Shown here one piece after another: positions 6,937 through 15,907 of a stretch of 40,732 nt of DNA. Position numbers and translations under genes: made by a program. The stretch is taken from the NCBI GenBank assembly GCA_964632485.1, contig CAZWDO010000016.1:24616-65347 (forward strand), read 5' to 3'. Below the pieces are notes generated by a model. That model worked only from the letters and a program-made list of their open reading frames with translations, searched no databases and was not told the DNA's origin. The DNA comes from CAZWDO01 sp964632485 [NCBI: uncultured bacterium] (GTDB lineage: Bacteria > JAGOEH01). Position 1 is the stretch's first letter. Each line of letters opens with the position of its first letter.

Positions 6937-7622
6937 GTTTGATCAGTATGCGCAATATTTCTCGCACGTTTCAGATGAAAACCGTTAGTATCGACGCATT
7001 ACGGAATATCTCGCTAAACGTCGGAAAAGGCGAGTATGTCAGTATTATGGGTCCGTCCGGTTCGGGGAAATCGACGTTGATGAATCTGCTGGGGTGTCTT
7101 GATCGGCCCTCTTCCGGCGAGTATTTTCTTGGAGAACGCAACGTCCATCAATTTAATAAACTTGAATTAGCCCGCATACGCAACCGGGAGATCGGTTTTA
7201 TCTTTCAAACCTTTCAATTGCTTCCCCGGGCAAATGCGAGGCAAAATGTTGAGCTTCCTCTGATCTATGCCGGAATTTCGGCCCGGGAGCGGAGAGATCG
7301 GGTTTCCCGCGCCCTGGTACGGGTGGGCTTAAGCGATCGGATGTTGCATAAACCAGGAGAACTCTCCGGGGGACAATGCCAGCGGGTGGCAATCGCCCGC
7401 GCGATTGTTAATCAACCCTCAATCATTTTGGCCGATGAACCGACCGGTAATCTAGATTCTGCCACCGGCAGGGAGATTTTGGATATTTTCCGTGAGTTGC
7501 ACCATGAGGGTCATACTATCATTATGATTACCCACGATGAAACCGTGGCCGATGAAACGATCCACCGGATTAAAATTAAAGATGGAAGAATTGTCGAAGA
7601 TACTCATGAGACTTCTGCCTGA
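6933..7622 (+). CDS. MacB/LolD-type ABC transporter ATPase
   Basis: The product has 229 residues. Walker A is GPSGSGKST (Lys46), the Q-loop is FIFQTFQLLP, the signature is LSGGQCQRVAIARAI, Walker B is ILADEPTGNLDS and the H-loop is ITHDE. This is the subfamily paired with FtsX/MacB permeases in tripartite peptide, lipoprotein or macrolide exporters. It starts inside the stop of the adaptor gene and overlaps the first permease by 17 nt, so stoichiometric synthesis is likely. The expected permeases are the next two genes. Confidence 0.95.
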   Translation: MSLISMRNISRTFQMKTVSIDALRNISLNVGKGEYVSIMGPSGSGKSTLMNLLGCLDRPSSGEYFLGERNVHQFNKLELARIRNREIGFIFQTFQLLPRANARQNVELPLIYAGISARERRDRVSRALVRVGLSDRMLHKPGELSGGQCQRVAIARAIVNQPSIILADEPTGNLDSATGREILDIFRELHHEGHTIIMITHDETVADETIHRIKIKDGRIVEDTHETSA

Positions 7623-8820
7623 ATACGTTATAATTGCTATCCATGCTTTTATGGAATATAAAACTCAGTTTTTATTGTCTATGATCGGTATTATTATTGG
7701 TATCTTTACAATCAGTACGATGGTTGCTATCATCAATGGACTCAATCGGGCATTCGATCAACAGATTTCTTCCCTTGGCGCTCAATCGTTATATGTCTCC
7801 AAATTTCCATGGTTGATGACAGAAGAACCCTGGGCCTATCAAAAGCGAAAAAATATCACCTGGCGACAGTTTCAACAACTCAAAAATAGATTATTGGGAA
7901 CGTTTATTCTCATACCGCAATTGACTGTGAATTTGCCACTAACCAGGGGACGTGAAAAAATGAAATCGGTTCGGGTGATCGCGACGGATGAGAATTATTT
8001 TCAGGGTTCCTCGTCCGGGAAAATCCGGCAGGGACGTTCGATCATTAAGACGGACCGCGAAACTAATAAAGCCGTAACCGTGATCGGAACGGAAATCGCG
8101 GATAAATTGTTTCCTTCCTGTAATCCCCTCGGAGAAAGAATCTCAGTGGACGGTCGTGTTTATAAAATAATTGGGATTATGGAAAAACAGGGGACATTTT
8201 TTGGTCAAAACAATGATCAGGCAATTGTAGTTCCCATTACTACTGTGTTAAAACAGGTTGGCCCCCATCAATCTCTGGATATTCAAGTAACATATCCGGC
8301 AAATTGTCCATTCGAGCAAGCCGAACGTGAAATTACCACGATGATGCGTCGGGTTCGTGGGCTAAAACCTAACGTGCGGGAAGATTTTGCCATTAATCGG
8401 CAAGATATGCTTAAACATGCCTATCAATCGCTAACCGGTTCGATATATGCCGCGGGAATCCTGATCGCTTTGATTTCCATCATGGTTGGCGGCATTAATA
8501 TTATGAATACTATTCTGATGTCCGTGAAACAACGAACCCGGGAAATCGGTATCCGTAAAGCTTTCGGTGCTACGGAAGGCGGAATCATTTTGCAATTTGT
8601 GATCGAATCCGTTTTAATTTGTATCTGCGGGGGAGTGATCGGTATTGGAGCTTCTCGTTGTTTCGAGTATTGGCTTGAAAGTCAGTTGCCGGTTCAATTC
8701 ACAGTATTCAACCTATTGCTAAGTGTAGGATGTTCGGCGCTTGTTGGTTTATTTTTTGGTATTTTCCCTGCATTCCAGGCAGCCAAATGCGATCCGGTCG
8801 AATCCCTGCGCTATGAATAA
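7606..8820 (+). CDS. MacB/FtsX-type ABC permease, first of a tandem pair
   Basis: I chose the ATG at 7606 (MRLLPEYVIIAI) over an earlier in-frame start at 7537, because it gives the family's usual short N terminus before the first TM segment. The product has 404 residues. The layout is TM1 (about 20-45), a large periplasmic MacB core domain (about 50-270), then three TM segments (about 285-310, 335-360 and 370-392). The cytoplasmic coupling motif TREIGIRKAFGAT lies between TM2 and TM3 and the tail reads AAKCDPVESLRYE. It matches MacB permeases lacking a fused ATPase. Confidence 0.93.
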   Translation: MRLLPEYVIIAIHAFMEYKTQFLLSMIGIIIGIFTISTMVAIINGLNRAFDQQISSLGAQSLYVSKFPWLMTEEPWAYQKRKNITWRQFQQLKNRLLGTFILIPQLTVNLPLTRGREKMKSVRVIATDENYFQGSSSGKIRQGRSIIKTDRETNKAVTVIGTEIADKLFPSCNPLGERISVDGRVYKIIGIMEKQGTFFGQNNDQAIVVPITTVLKQVGPHQSLDIQVTYPANCPFEQAEREITTMMRRVRGLKPNVREDFAINRQDMLKHAYQSLTGSIYAAGILIALISIMVGGINIMNTILMSVKQRTREIGIRKAFGATEGGIILQFVIESVLICICGGVIGIGASRCFEYWLESQLPVQFTVFNLLLSVGCSALVGLFFGIFPAFQAAKCDPVESLRYE

Positions 8821-8835
8821 TCGGAGAATCGATAG

Positions 8836-10050
8836 ATGTTGATTGAGATGATCTATATCGCCTTTCAAAATATTATGGCTCATAAACTGCGATCATTCTT
8901 GACTCTCTTGGGGATTATCATTGGCATTTCGACTATTATTTCCATCCGAATCGTGATGGGCAGCATCGAATACATCATGAAAGACAGTTTTAAATTATTT
9001 GGAGCCAATATGTTTCAGATATTTAATCAGAGCATTGTTCATGCCGGACATGAGGAAGAACTCAAACGGCCGAATATTACCTGGCGGGAAGGACAGCAAT
9101 TAAACAATAGAATTGATAATGCCGATTATGTCAGTACTGAATTAACCCGCGGCCAAATTTCCGTCATTTATAAAAGCAAATCCACACCACCGAACGTAAT
9201 GGTCTTGGGTGGAACCCCGGAGTCAGCTCCCAACAATCATTACACAATTCAAACCGGCCGATTTATCAATGAACATGATATCCGCTTCAATCTTAATCAT
9301 GCTGTTATCGGCCGAAGGGTCAGCGACCTGCTGTTTGATGAGGGTAACGGTTTAGGCGAATCCATTCGCATCGGACGGGTTCGCTTTAAGGTCATCGGTA
9401 TTTTGAGTTCGATGGGCAATAGTCTAGGCATCAATCTGGATAATCTGGTGGTAATTCCAATTTCTACTTATATTCAAACCTTTGGTAAAAATGAATCGGC
9501 AGTGATCAAGGTTCAGGTATCAGAAGAATATGCGACGGCATCTGTGATTGACAAAGCGCGGCTATTGTTGCGCATACTCCGTTGCCTGCGCCCCGCTCAA
9601 GACGATAATTTTGAAATATTTTCCAGTGATTTTATTCAAAAATTACTGGATAATTTGATCAGAAAAATGAATATAGCCGCAATCGGTATCAGTTCAATTG
9701 CCTTTTTGATTGCGGGGATCGGTATTATGAATGTCATGTTTATTTCCATTCTGGAACGCAGAAATGAAATCGGCATCCGCAACGCTTTCGGAGCAAGTAT
9801 GATGCATATTTTATTGCAATTTTCCGCTGAAGCGGTAATATTAACGCAATTGGGAGCTGTTGTTGGTATTTTTATCGGCATTGTGTTTGGAGTGTTTGTC
9901 CAGATCATGATTTTTCGCATTCCGTTAACTCTGCCTTACCTGTGGATCGGCTTTAGTCTGGGGGTCTGCACTATTTTGGGATTGCTGTTCGGATTATGGC
10001 CTGCGCTGAGGGCCGCTCGGCTTGATCCTATAGAAGCTCTGAGGAAATAG
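8836..10050 (+). CDS. MacB/FtsX-type ABC permease, second of a tandem pair
   Basis: It is also 404 residues long, with the same architecture: TM1 at about 18-42 (FLTLLGIIIGISTII), a periplasmic MacB core domain, then three TM segments with the coupling motif RNEIGIRNAFGAS and the tail AARLDPIEALRK. GGAG at 8822-8825 precedes the ATG. Equal length and shared motifs with the preceding gene point to duplication and a heterodimeric permease pair using one ATPase. The next gene starts within its stop codon. Confidence 0.93.
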   Translation: MLIEMIYIAFQNIMAHKLRSFLTLLGIIIGISTIISIRIVMGSIEYIMKDSFKLFGANMFQIFNQSIVHAGHEEELKRPNITWREGQQLNNRIDNADYVSTELTRGQISVIYKSKSTPPNVMVLGGTPESAPNNHYTIQTGRFINEHDIRFNLNHAVIGRRVSDLLFDEGNGLGESIRIGRVRFKVIGILSSMGNSLGINLDNLVVIPISTYIQTFGKNESAVIKVQVSEEYATASVIDKARLLLRILRCLRPAQDDNFEIFSSDFIQKLLDNLIRKMNIAAIGISSIAFLIAGIGIMNVMFISILERRNEIGIRNAFGASMMHILLQFSAEAVILTQLGAVVGIFIGIVFGVFVQIMIFRIPLTLPYLWIGFSLGVCTILGLLFGLWPALRAARLDPIEALRK

Positions 10051-12419
10051 TGATAATGACTGCTAACCGCTCCCGGATCGATTTCTGGCAAGCTTTTTTA
10101 ATTATTTTCACTTTATTGGCCGGTATTTTTATTTTGCCGGAAACATTACCTTTTTTATTCGGGGTTAATTTTTATTTGATGGCGCAACAAATCCGCCGGG
10201 AGCATCTCTCTTTATTTTCCAATAGTTTCTATTGGCTATTCATATTGTTGATTGCTTTGGCAATGACCAATCTGCGCTCCAGCATTTATTTCAATAATAG
10301 TGTCGAGTTCATTCAGAAATTGTTCTATTTGTTATTGTATATCAACTTGATTCGATTAGTATCTCTTTCAGATGATGCTAAACGAATGATCGCTTATATT
10401 GTCACTATCTTGGGTGTTCTTTTGGCTCTCTTTACAATTGCTGTTTTAGCAATATTCTATATGATGATTTGGATGCAAGGCTTTGTTCGGGTTCTTGATT
10501 TCCGTTTTATGATCAATCCGTTTGGGATTCCTCTAAATGAATGGACCACGCAATTCATCCTTTTTTTTCCGTTTTCAGCAATCGCAATCTATCGGTGCCG
10601 AGAAGATAAATCGTTCCGATTTTGTTTTTTTTGTGGTGGGATTTTGCTAATCCTTCCCATGGTTTTATCTTTTTCCCGGGGAATCTATCTTGCGTTGGGC
10701 TTTATGATGATTGCCATTTCACTATTCGTCATTAAATTCAAATTAATTCCATGGAAAAAAGTAGCTTTGACCGCCCTGGTGTTTTCAGTGATTTCAATTG
10801 CCGCCATTTTACCGGCACGGTTATCTTTTGTATCCACTTTGCATGGCAATAAGACCATTTCTCAGCAGCGCAGCAGAGAGGGCAGGATAAAATTATGGAA
10901 AAAAGCATTGACTATTCCCGGAGAGCGCTTGCTGACCGGTGTGGGCGCCTATAATTTCAGTATGAGATATGTTTCAGAGAAAGACCGAACGGAAGATACA
11001 GCGTTTACCAGTCAATCGGCAAACTTATTCGTGTTGGTATTTGTTGAACATGGGGTTGCGGGTTTGCTGATTTTTATTGCTTTGTTCGCTTTGGGAATAA
11101 TGGGATTTATATCCCGCCTAAAGCGTCCTAAAGTTGAAAAAATTGAACTGATTTTTTTCTCTTGCTCCATAGCCGCTCTAATATTACGGGAAATGACTTT
11201 TTCTTCCCTTATGAATAATAATCTGATGATTTTGCTGTGTGGGTTAATAATCGGTTTATTATCCTATCCAATTCAAGGTTATTTACAAATAAAAAAATTG
11301 GATTATCTGATTTTGATCTTGTTGTCCCTTGCATTTGGATTTATCTATTGGCATACTTTTAAAATAGAGAAAGCAAAAAAACATCATTGTGATTGTATAG
11401 CGAGTTATCATGCCGGCCAATGGGCGGAAGCGCAAAAAAGCTTGCGAAAAGCAATCGAATGGAATCCGCAGCAGGCGCTTTATTATAGTGATATGGCGCT
11501 GATGAGTTATCAGTTACTGGACACTTGCCCATACTTTGACAAGTCGGCGTTATTTATTGACAGGGGAGATATGGATTGTTACCGTTATCTGGATATCATC
11601 CAATTTTATCAATCGGCATTGCAATTCAATCCTGCGGACGATGGATATCATTTCAATCTGGGTTGGATTTATTGGTTGATGGGAGATGACGAACAGGCGC
11701 TGATTCATTTCAATGAAGCAATCCGGATTGAACCAAATTTTGCGATTTACCATATCGGACTGGGGCTTCTCCATGAAAAACTGAAGCATCCCATATCGGC
11801 TGTTAGCGAATATCTGAACGCTATCCGCCTATCACCGGATATATTAGATTCCCCTTTTTATCAGGGATTGAGTGCTTCGTATCGAATTTCCATCGAGAAT
11901 TCAATCGGAAACTTGATTGCCGAATTGGAACAGAAAGGCGATAGTCCGATCTATCATGGGCGGCTGGCTAAATTATATCTATATCAAGGACGGTTGAATG
12001 AAGCTGAATCGCTATTAGTACGGCTTACGACCCAAGTTCCCAATCTTTCCCGTCCATGGCTTTGGTTGGGGATAGTCCATCGACAAAGGCGCCAGTTTGG
12101 AGCAATGATCCGTTGTTGTCAAAAATCGGCCTTTGTCAATTCCCATGATTATTTACCGTGTTGGGTGATGGGCCAGTACTATGCATCGGTCGATGACGAG
12201 CAGGATGCTGATTATTGTTTTCTCCAGGTCAGGAAAAAAATTAAGGAACAGTATTCTGAACATTATTTTCGAGCTCAATATATCTATCGTATGGCTGGGA
12301 TTAAAAAAGACTGGATTCCAAATGGATTGTATGAATACATCAGTCCGATGATGGCAGATGTAACTCAGAAATATCCCGATGAGATGAAGGATAATTCTCT
12401 GGGAGAAATGATTCAATGA
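10050..12419 (+). CDS. O-antigen-ligase-like (Wzy_C) membrane protein with C-terminal TPR domain
   Basis: The product has 789 residues. About ten to twelve TM segments occupy residues 12-450. The Wzy_C/WaaL-like region carries FSRGIYLALG and GVGAYNFSMRY, followed by EHGVAGLLIF. The soluble part (about 460-789) holds TPR units, for example WLMGDDEQALIHFNEAIRI and LYLYQGRLNEAESLL. This fusion is common in FCB-group and related genomes and is usually annotated as O-antigen ligase or polymerase. The GTG at 10050 overlaps the previous stop; an ATG two codons later is equally possible. Its position inside a peptide-exporter operon is odd. Glycan attachment or a surface scaffold for the exported product is conceivable but unproven. 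Confidence 0.75.
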   Translation: MIMTANRSRIDFWQAFLIIFTLLAGIFILPETLPFLFGVNFYLMAQQIRREHLSLFSNSFYWLFILLIALAMTNLRSSIYFNNSVEFIQKLFYLLLYINLIRLVSLSDDAKRMIAYIVTILGVLLALFTIAVLAIFYMMIWMQGFVRVLDFRFMINPFGIPLNEWTTQFILFFPFSAIAIYRCREDKSFRFCFFCGGILLILPMVLSFSRGIYLALGFMMIAISLFVIKFKLIPWKKVALTALVFSVISIAAILPARLSFVSTLHGNKTISQQRSREGRIKLWKKALTIPGERLLTGVGAYNFSMRYVSEKDRTEDTAFTSQSANLFVLVFVEHGVAGLLIFIALFALGIMGFISRLKRPKVEKIELIFFSCSIAALILREMTFSSLMNNNLMILLCGLIIGLLSYPIQGYLQIKKLDYLILILLSLAFGFIYWHTFKIEKAKKHHCDCIASYHAGQWAEAQKSLRKAIEWNPQQALYYSDMALMSYQLLDTCPYFDKSALFIDRGDMDCYRYLDIIQFYQSALQFNPADDGYHFNLGWIYWLMGDDEQALIHFNEAIRIEPNFAIYHIGLGLLHEKLKHPISAVSEYLNAIRLSPDILDSPFYQGLSASYRISIENSIGNLIAELEQKGDSPIYHGRLAKLYLYQGRLNEAESLLVRLTTQVPNLSRPWLWLGIVHRQRRQFGAMIRCCQKSAFVNSHDYLPCWVMGQYYASVDDEQDADYCFLQVRKKIKEQYSEHYFRAQYIYRMAGIKKDWIPNGLYEYISPMMADVTQKYPDEMKDNSLGEMIQ

Positions 12420-12973
12420 GATTGAATAATAGGTTGACTAGTAAGCATTCTCTTGTTAACGTTTGTTTAGTTATAATAGTATTTTTCCAATTTTCGATAC
12501 TTTGTAAACAAAATCGGCGAATCAATGCGCTAACTTCAATGATTACACAGCATGAAAAAGAATTTATAGGAGATGGGTATTCATCCCGAAATCTGAGGCT
12601 TTTAGAGAGTCGCATGTTAAATCCAGAAACAAAAATGAATCTGATTTATTTTTTGATCAATGACGACAATTCCAGTACCTATCAAACAGAACTTCACTTT
12701 TTAGAAGAGAGATACAAATGCGCCCCATCCGTGTTGCGGGTAGTCAGTTTCAGACTACAACCAGCTCTTGACAGTTTGGGGATTTTGTATGATTTGATTT
12801 CGCCCAGACGAATTTTATTTAATGAATCTATCATGACATTTTCTTCTCTGGCTATGTTGGCTGATCTTGATGGGAATATCCATACTGTTTATTATTTGAA
12901 CCCGTATCAAGTGGTGGATGCTATGGTGAAAATCGAACGGATCAAATCGCTGATGGAATCCTTGGAACCATGA
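12416..12973 (+). CDS. Membrane-anchored thioredoxin-fold-like protein without CxxC
   Basis: The product has 185 residues. The N-terminal TM anchor is at about 14-30. The globular part starts with a beta strand, MNLIYFLIND, and ends with ILFNESIMTFSSLAMLADLD and GNIHTVYYLNPYQVVDAM. That end resembles the last helix, paired strands and helix of a redoxin, and parallels the reconstructed end of the protein encoded at 285-1324 (AVFFLDSELSILYVFSG). It lacks an active-site CxxC; only single Cys residues remain. It could be a non-catalytic partner of the upstream redoxin. The start overlaps the previous stop (ATGA). Assignment rests on fold pattern only. Confidence 0.6.
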   Translation: MRLNNRLTSKHSLVNVCLVIIVFFQFSILCKQNRRINALTSMITQHEKEFIGDGYSSRNLRLLESRMLNPETKMNLIYFLINDDNSSTYQTELHFLEERYKCAPSVLRVVSFRLQPALDSLGILYDLISPRRILFNESIMTFSSLAMLADLDGNIHTVYYLNPYQVVDAMVKIERIKSLMESLEP

Positions 12974-13068
12974 AACAGTTCAGTCTATTCGTAGAATTGC
13001 CTGGCTTGATATTGTTTATTTTGATTGTACTCATGCTGTTGTTCATCATTCAGACAACTGACCGCTAA
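12970..13068 (+). CDS. 32-residue single-TM miniprotein
   Basis: The ATG at 12970 overlaps the preceding stop (ATGA), and the frame runs 32 codons to TAA at 13066-13068. The product is one hydrophobic helix (about residues 8-28, GLILFILIVLMLLFIIQ) with charged ends, MKQFSLFVELP and TTDR. Overlapping start and stop codons, as at most junctions in this operon, argue that it is translated. It is the last gene of the + strand run. It may be an immunity peptide or small regulatory subunit, but nothing in the sequence decides this. Confidence 0.55.
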   Translation: MKQFSLFVELPGLILFILIVLMLLFIIQTTDR

Positions 13069-13185
13069 ACTGTCATTAATTGCCTGAACTGCTATAAATG
13101 CAGGGAACTGTTGTTTCAATATCCGTGTCTGTAAAAAATAGCAGAAATTGATAGAAATAGTGTGGATTAGTGGGAAGATATGGAA

Positions 13186-15594
13186 TTAGAAACTAAAATC
13201 CACTGTAAGATTGATGGTGCGGGGAAGCAGATGGTTTTTAATCGGAATGACACGGCCTTCCATATCGGCAACATATTGGTAGAATTGGACATTCTGACGG
13301 TCGAAAATATTGATGAATTGGATTGAAAAAGTGAGTGTCGAGCCGCTTTTAAGAATAATGTCGCGGTAAATTCCGATATCTAACCGGAAATAAAAGGGGA
13401 AATGATCACTCAGTCGTTTATTGTCAGTTAAATACCAGATATTCCGCTGTGAGTCAAAAGTCTTTTTTTTATAAAAATTGGAAATGCCTGAACCCAACAG
13501 GAGTTTAAGTGTCGTGCGCCATTCTGGATGATTCTTGATCTGGTCCTGAGCAAAAAAAGTAAGGGTATGATTTTGTTCGGAAGGCCGGGGTAAAAATCCC
13601 AATCCGTCACCATTAATATTCTCACGGGTGATGAGATAACTGTAAGTAATCCATGAATAGAGACTATCGACCAGATTCCCCCCCATATAGAGGTCAAAAC
13701 CGGTGGCGTATCCGCGCGCATTGTTTTGGCCGGTATAAACCAACTGCATGTCATTTAGATAATACGGGATTAAATTGTATTGGTCTTTATAGAAGAATTC
13801 AATTTTTATAATGCGCCGCGCCGATGACATGGTTTTAAACCCCCCGATATATTCGATCGATTTTTGGGATTTAAGTTTTTTGATGCGATCAAGATCAAAG
13901 GGGAATCCGGCTTCGCGATAGGTGGGGGGTTGCGCGTGGAAGCCTACACTGGTATAGAGGGTCAACCCGTTTGAAAGAGTAATTTCGGTTTTAAGGCGAG
14001 GCTGAAGAATATTTTCCCGGTTGATGAATGAATAGAAGTACCGCAGCCCGAGTGTAATTTTAAGTTGTTGCCATAACGCATGGCTATAGGCGCCATAAAG
14101 GGCAATCTTATTGGTATTCAAGGTAAAATAATCGCTAAATTCGTATTGTTCGGTTAACTCAATCCGCTGATCGTAGTCATGATTGCTTTCCTCAATGTTG
14201 TCCGTTACCTGGTCAAGACTGAGTTCAAAACCTAACTTGAAAGCTTGCCGCCAGTTCCAGTCGCTGTGATACTGCCATTGGGAATATCGAAATTGATTGT
14301 GAATAATATGATGATTACGCGCATCATATTCCATTGTGTCCGTATCGATTTCCCCGGAATCTCTGACGGGCGCGATACTTTGTGTCAGCGAATCGAAGAA
14401 ATTTTCGGTGATTTCATAACGTGTAACAATATCGCTATTCATTTTTTCCTGGCTGATATAGCGGTTCAGTGTATGCCGCCATTGCCATTCTTTGTGGGTA
14501 GGGCGCCAATTAAGTTCAATACTTTGCACAAAGGTGTTGAATTTGGTCTCTTCGGAACCGGCGAAATCAAAATAGACGGTACGGAAATTGAAGAGATAGG
14601 TATCCTGGAAAACAACCCATTTGGATTCGGGAGCCAGATAAAAAGAGCGCCAATTGTTGATCGTAATAAAATTCAACTGCAGAGCGGAACTGGGTTGGTA
14701 GTTCAGGCTCAGTTGGAAATCATAGAGGTCCGGCGTGTATTGCCCTTTCAGCTTATTTCCATTAAAAAAATGAGTCAGCCGATTGCGCCTGAAGCCGGCA
14801 ATTAAATGCAGCCGTCGATCAATCTGACTATTGAGCACCCCGTTAAAATCCATCAAACTGGCGTGTATGTATCCTCCAATCGCTTTTTCAATCTGGTCAA
14901 AATATTGGATGTTCAGTACTGAAGACAATTTATCGCCATAACTGACGTCCATGCCGCCTGAACTGAAATTGAATTCTTTGACCATATAGGGATTTGGCAA
15001 GCCAGCGTTTTCCTGAATCGCTTTACGTAAGATAAATGGTTGCGTAATTTCAATCTGGTTGATATAGATCAGATTTTCATTAAAATTTCCACCCCGGACC
15101 CAGTAGCTATTCGATAGTTCATTATTGGAAATGACGCCGGGTAAAACTTTGACTATATGGTAGATATTGGAATAGGCGAATGGCATGCGTGTATGAAGTT
15201 CAGCCGTAAGCCGGTAACCGTCGGCGCTAATGACCGGGTCCTGCGATCGGGATATCTCCACCGGCGCCATATCGAAGGTCTTTGGCTGTAGATACACCGT
15301 GTCCGGCATCTGATCTGACAATTCCAGTTTCAACTCCTCGAAGGCAATATGAGCAAAAGTGCAGATTCCCCTGTATTCGGAAACTTTGAAACGGCCCAAT
15401 GAATCCGATAGAATCGTTTTTTCTTGAGTTTTAATATGAACGCTGGGAATCGGCTCACTGGAATATCGGTCGCACACAATTGCCTGCCAGGCACTTATAC
15501 GTTGAAATGCTATTATTATATAAATAATTATTTGTATTAATCGCCAATTGTTTGAAAACAAAACCAACTCCTTAAAGTTAGATTTTTTAACCAC
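13186..15594 (-). CDS. TonB-dependent outer-membrane receptor with carboxypeptidase-regulatory-like domain
   Basis: The product is 802 residues from a GTG at 15594. A TTG at 15561, placed just after AAGGAG, may be the true start. The order is a signal segment ending near residue 36 (RISAWQ), a CarboxypepD_reg-like domain at about 38-105, a plug with YWVRGGNFNENLIYINQIEI at about 165-185, then a 22-strand-type barrel ending in an aromatic residue (DFSF). This is a SusC/FecA-like receptor for large or scarce substrates. No SusD, TonB or ExbBD gene is nearby. It is convergent with the peptide-export operon, 117 bp from its last gene. No strong terminator is visible between them. The substrate is unknown. 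Confidence 0.88.
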   Translation of the reverse strand: MVKKSNFKELVLFSNNWRLIQIIIYIIIAFQRISAWQAIVCDRYSSEPIPSVHIKTQEKTILSDSLGRFKVSEYRGICTFAHIAFEELKLELSDQMPDTVYLQPKTFDMAPVEISRSQDPVISADGYRLTAELHTRMPFAYSNIYHIVKVLPGVISNNELSNSYWVRGGNFNENLIYINQIEITQPFILRKAIQENAGLPNPYMVKEFNFSSGGMDVSYGDKLSSVLNIQYFDQIEKAIGGYIHASLMDFNGVLNSQIDRRLHLIAGFRRNRLTHFFNGNKLKGQYTPDLYDFQLSLNYQPSSALQLNFITINNWRSFYLAPESKWVVFQDTYLFNFRTVYFDFAGSEETKFNTFVQSIELNWRPTHKEWQWRHTLNRYISQEKMNSDIVTRYEITENFFDSLTQSIAPVRDSGEIDTDTMEYDARNHHIIHNQFRYSQWQYHSDWNWRQAFKLGFELSLDQVTDNIEESNHDYDQRIELTEQYEFSDYFTLNTNKIALYGAYSHALWQQLKITLGLRYFYSFINRENILQPRLKTEITLSNGLTLYTSVGFHAQPPTYREAGFPFDLDRIKKLKSQKSIEYIGGFKTMSSARRIIKIEFFYKDQYNLIPYYLNDMQLVYTGQNNARGYATGFDLYMGGNLVDSLYSWITYSYLITRENINGDGLGFLPRPSEQNHTLTFFAQDQIKNHPEWRTTLKLLLGSGISNFYKKKTFDSQRNIWYLTDNKRLSDHFPFYFRLDIGIYRDIILKSGSTLTFSIQFINIFDRQNVQFYQYVADMEGRVIPIKNHLLPRTINLTVDFSF

Positions 15595-15679
15595 CGTCTA
15601 TCCATATATCAACACTTGAAAAATGGATATTCGCGCGGTTTCTTCATCACTTTACATTTTGACTACCTAAAAATGATAT

Positions 15680-15688
15680 ATTATACCA
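15680..15688 (-). promoter_or_regulatory. Extended -10 promoter for the TonB-dependent receptor
   Basis: On the minus strand TGGTATAAT is a perfect extended -10 element, with TATAAT at 15685-15680. No good -35 box sits 17 nt upstream; TTGCAT with a 19-nt spacer is the nearest. Transcription would start near 15673, giving an untranslated leader of about 80 nt before the receptor gene. Confidence 0.55.
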
Positions 15689-15717
15689 TTGTCCGGTTAC
15701 AAAGATGCAAAAATGAT

Positions 15718-15733
15718 ACCTTTTTTCAAAGGT
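15718..15733 (-). terminator. Possible tRNA-Lys terminator
   Basis: Downstream of the tRNA on the minus strand, ACCTTT-GAAA-AAAGGT forms a 6-bp stem with a GAAA tetraloop. It is followed by ATCATTTTT. The stem is short and A/T-rich, and the T tract is interrupted. Confidence 0.35.
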
Positions 15734-15783
15734 TTTGTAACAAACTAACTGGATTCGCTAGATATCTCCATGTCTGGGGTTGA

Positions 15784-15856
15784 TGAGGGTAGAAGGATTC
15801 GAACCTTCGACCAACAGCTTAAAAGGCTGCTGCTCTACCGTCTGAGCTATACCCCC
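15784..15856 (-). tRNA. tRNA-Lys(TTT)
   Basis: A 73-nt cloverleaf reads on the minus strand. The acceptor GGGGGTA pairs with TACCCTC (one G-U), with discriminator A. The D arm is GCTCAGACGGTAGAGC. The anticodon arm GCAGC-CTTTTAA-GCTGT gives anticodon TTT. The T arm is GAAGG-TTCGAAT-CCTTC. CCA is not encoded. A good promoter lies 15 bp upstream. Confidence 0.97.
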
Positions 15857-15870
15857 ACTTTGGTTCAAAC

Positions 15871-15899
15871 AATATACATTTTTTTCATAAAAAAGTCAA
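15871..15899 (-). promoter_or_regulatory. Sigma-70 promoter of tRNA-Lys
   Basis: On the minus strand TTGACT (15899-15894), a 17-nt spacer and TATATT (15876-15871) give five of six matches at each box. The -10 box ends 15 nt before the mature tRNA 5' end, so the primary transcript needs little 5' trimming. Confidence 0.75.
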
Positions 15900-15907
15900 T
15901 ACTTTTT

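Noticed and set aside
13069-13185. Terminator between the convergent miniprotein and receptor genes
   Set aside because: Only a 4-bp CTGC/GCAG stem without a T tract is present.
14245-14805. 186-codon + strand ORF inside the TonB-dependent receptor gene
   Set aside because: It is antisense to a clear receptor barrel, has no domain pattern and is a frame shadow.
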